Source: Aurantimicrobium sp. MWH-Uga1 (GTDB taxonomy: Bacteria > Actinomycetota > Actinomycetes > Actinomycetales > Microbacteriaceae). Taken from it: DNA of 64,000 bases. Location of the stretch: contig NZ_CP030929.1 of assembly GCF_003325955.1 (NCBI RefSeq), positions 1 to 64,000 of the forward strand. Reading direction: 5' to 3'. Within the stretch, counting starts at the first letter, position 1; each line of letters starts with the position of its first letter. This document shows, piece by piece, positions 62,602 to 64,000 of this stretch. Below the pieces are notes generated by a model. That model was not told where the DNA came from, ran no database searches, and was given only the letters and a program-made list of their open reading frames with translations. The translations under genes and the position numbers were made by a program.

Positions 62602-64000
62602 TTAGGAAGAAGCTTTGGCTTTCTTTTTGGCTTCTGCTTTTTCTTTGTGTGCTTGACGTGCAGCTTCACGCTTTTCAGCCTCTTTGAGGCGGATAGCTCC
62701 TGTAGCTGTTCCAGGCTCGACCATCGCGCCCATCATCTCAGCTGAACTCTCAGCAATGAGCATGGCATCTTCTTCAGCAGCTTCTTGCATCGCAGACTTC
62801 TGGCGAAGAGGAGTTGCTTTGAGGAACCAGCTGAGGATGAAGGCGATGGTTACAACGACCAGACCAATCCAATAAACCTGAACGGTTGCGTCAGCAAACC
62901 CAACGAGGAAGGGCTTTGCTAATGCTTCGTTGGCACCAACTAGGAATGACGTGTCACCGTTAAGGGAGGATCCAATCGCAGTGGGGTCTTTGTAGATTTC
63001 GATAATGGCCGCGTTGGCAGGGTCCTGAGTTACAGCAGGGTCTGCCAGTGCTTTGGCAACACCCGCGGTGATAGAGGGTGTGGTGAAGGCACTCTTGAGT
63101 GCTTCAGGAATGGCGTTGAAGAGTACTGAGAACAAAATGGCAGTTCCTGCAGTACCACCCATGGTGCGGAAGAAGGTCGACGAGCTGGTGGCGACACCAA
63201 TGTCACGGGGACCAACAGAGTTCTGGCTGGCCACGGTGAGGGTTTGCATGAGCTGACCCAGACCAGCACCCATAAAGAACATGCCCAGCATGACAAACCA
63301 GAATGGGCTGTCCCAGCTCAGGCGTGTAAAGAGCAAGAAGCCCAGAATCATGAACGCAGTACCAACTCGAGGGAACCACTTGTAGCTTCCTGTGCGAGCC
63401 ATAACCTGGCCACTCACAATGGACGCAATCATCATGCCCAGGATCATCGGCAGCATGAGCAGACCGCTCTCGGTGGGGGTAGCACCCTTGACCAACTGGA
63501 GGTAGAGAGGGATGGTCATCATGGCGCCGAACATGCCAAACCCAACAAACACACCCAAGATAGTGGCCATAGTGAAGGTTTGAGACTTGAACATCTTCAT
63601 GGGGATCAGTGCGTCATCACCCATGGAGCGCTCAATCATGACGAAGGCGACAGCCGATGCCACACCGATGAGGTAGCAGGACAGGGATGCAGTGGAGAGC
63701 CAGCCCCACTCGCGACCTTGCTCAGCGACGAGAAGCAGGGGAACTGTTGCGGTAATAACCGTGGCAGCACCCCACCAGTCAATTCGAACTCGGCGGTGGG
63801 TCTTGGGCAGATGTAGTGCCTTGAGAACGATGCCGAGGGCCACGATTCCAATGGGCACGTTAATGAGGAAGACCCAACGCCATCCTGCGATGCCCAGAAT
63901 TTCTGGAGTTCCTGAAAGCACACCACCAATGAGTGGGCCAATCACGCTGGAGACACCAAACACGGCAAGGAAGAAGCCTTGGTATTTTGCGCGCTCGCGA
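62602..64000 (-). CDS. DHA2-family MFS drug exporter, partial (5' end outside window)
   Basis: The C-terminal 466 or so residues of a 14-helix EmrB/QacA-type proton antiporter. Segments present include FGVSSVIGPLIGGVLSG and MGAGLGQLMQTLTVASQ, and the frame runs to the window edge with RERAKYQGFFLAVFG in front. The C-terminal tail is rich in Lys, Glu and Ala (about 50 residues), longer than usual. The start lies beyond the right boundary. Confidence 0.9.
   Translation of the reverse strand, partial: RERAKYQGFFLAVFGVSSVIGPLIGGVLSGTPEILGIAGWRWVFLINVPIGIVALGIVLKALHLPKTHRRVRIDWWGAATVITATVPLLLVAEQGREWGWLSTASLSCYLIGVASAVAFVMIERSMGDDALIPMKMFKSQTFTMATILGVFVGFGMFGAMMTIPLYLQLVKGATPTESGLLMLPMILGMMIASIVSGQVMARTGSYKWFPRVGTAFMILGFLLFTRLSWDSPFWFVMLGMFFMGAGLGQLMQTLTVASQNSVGPRDIGVATSSSTFFRTMGGTAGTAILFSVLFNAIPEALKSAFTTPSITAGVAKALADPAVTQDPANAAIIEIYKDPTAIGSSLNGDTSFLVGANEALAKPFLVGFADATVQVYWIGLVVVTIAFILSWFLKATPLRQKSAMQEAAEEDAMLIAESSAEMMGAMVEPGTATGAIRLKEAEKREAARQAHKEKAEAKKKAKASS

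Overview
The window looks like the replication-origin end of a small, moderate-GC actinobacterial chromosome, most likely from a freshwater lineage of the Microbacteriaceae (Aurantimicrobium/Rhodoluna-like). This placement is inference. It rests on the order dnaA-dnaN-recF-DUF721-gyrB-gyrA-DUF3566-tRNA-Ile-tRNA-Ala, the crgA / sortase E / trpG / pknB-pknA-pbpA-rodA-pstP-fhaB-fhaA block, NucS mismatch repair, MurT/GatD, and tight gene packing. No insertion sequence, prophage, CRISPR array, rRNA gene or restriction enzyme was seen. The window reads as chromosomal core rather than a genomic island.

Layout. 1-9.7 kb: replication initiation and gyrase, with a candidate oriC between dnaA and dnaN. 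9.7-14.9 kb: two tRNAs, small conserved genes, cyclophilin, a zinc-finger rhomboid protease, CrgA, a class E sortase and a glutamine amidotransferase. 14.9-23.7 kb: one leftward operon for growth and division control, with two FHA proteins, a PP2C phosphatase, RodA/FtsW, a class B PBP and two Ser/Thr kinases with extracellular domains. 23.8-36.3 kb: tRNA-Leu, two related small lipoproteins, a permease, an SDR-HAD-NucS operon, an M13 peptidase, glycyl-tRNA synthetase, a reduced protoporphyrinogen-oxidase-like protein, a three-gene cell-envelope cluster, HemD and TrhO. 36.4-41.2 kb: a zinc locus (ZnuA-ZnuC-two permeases-Zur) followed by cysteine-poor L28, L33 and S14. 41.3-50 kb: HU, a CopD-CtaG fusion, a Pif1-like helicase, a DCC protein, PurB, and a WXG100-like protein paired with a lipase-like membrane protein. 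50-64 kb: 2-oxoacid dehydrogenase E1alpha-E1beta-E2, a LysE exporter, a CrtI-like oxidoreductase, Lrp, MurT/GatD, a POT transporter, a lipase, GNAT, an orphan DNA methyltransferase, an FMN-binding protein and an MFS exporter cut by the right edge.

A signal that crosses gene families is promoter architecture. At least fourteen genes have a TANNNT -10-like hexamer (often TAGGCT or TAGGAT) exactly 6 nt before the start codon, the geometry of leaderless transcripts. This helps fix several start codons. It also exposes two back-to-back -10 elements that abut between lrp and murT, and a Zur-like palindrome lying on the -35 of znuA. Other points for a second look are two perfect DnaA boxes and an 18-bp palindrome 11.6 kb from oriC, a PASTA kinase with HCD in place of HRD, the WXG100/lipase pair, and the eroded PPO-like gene near hemD.
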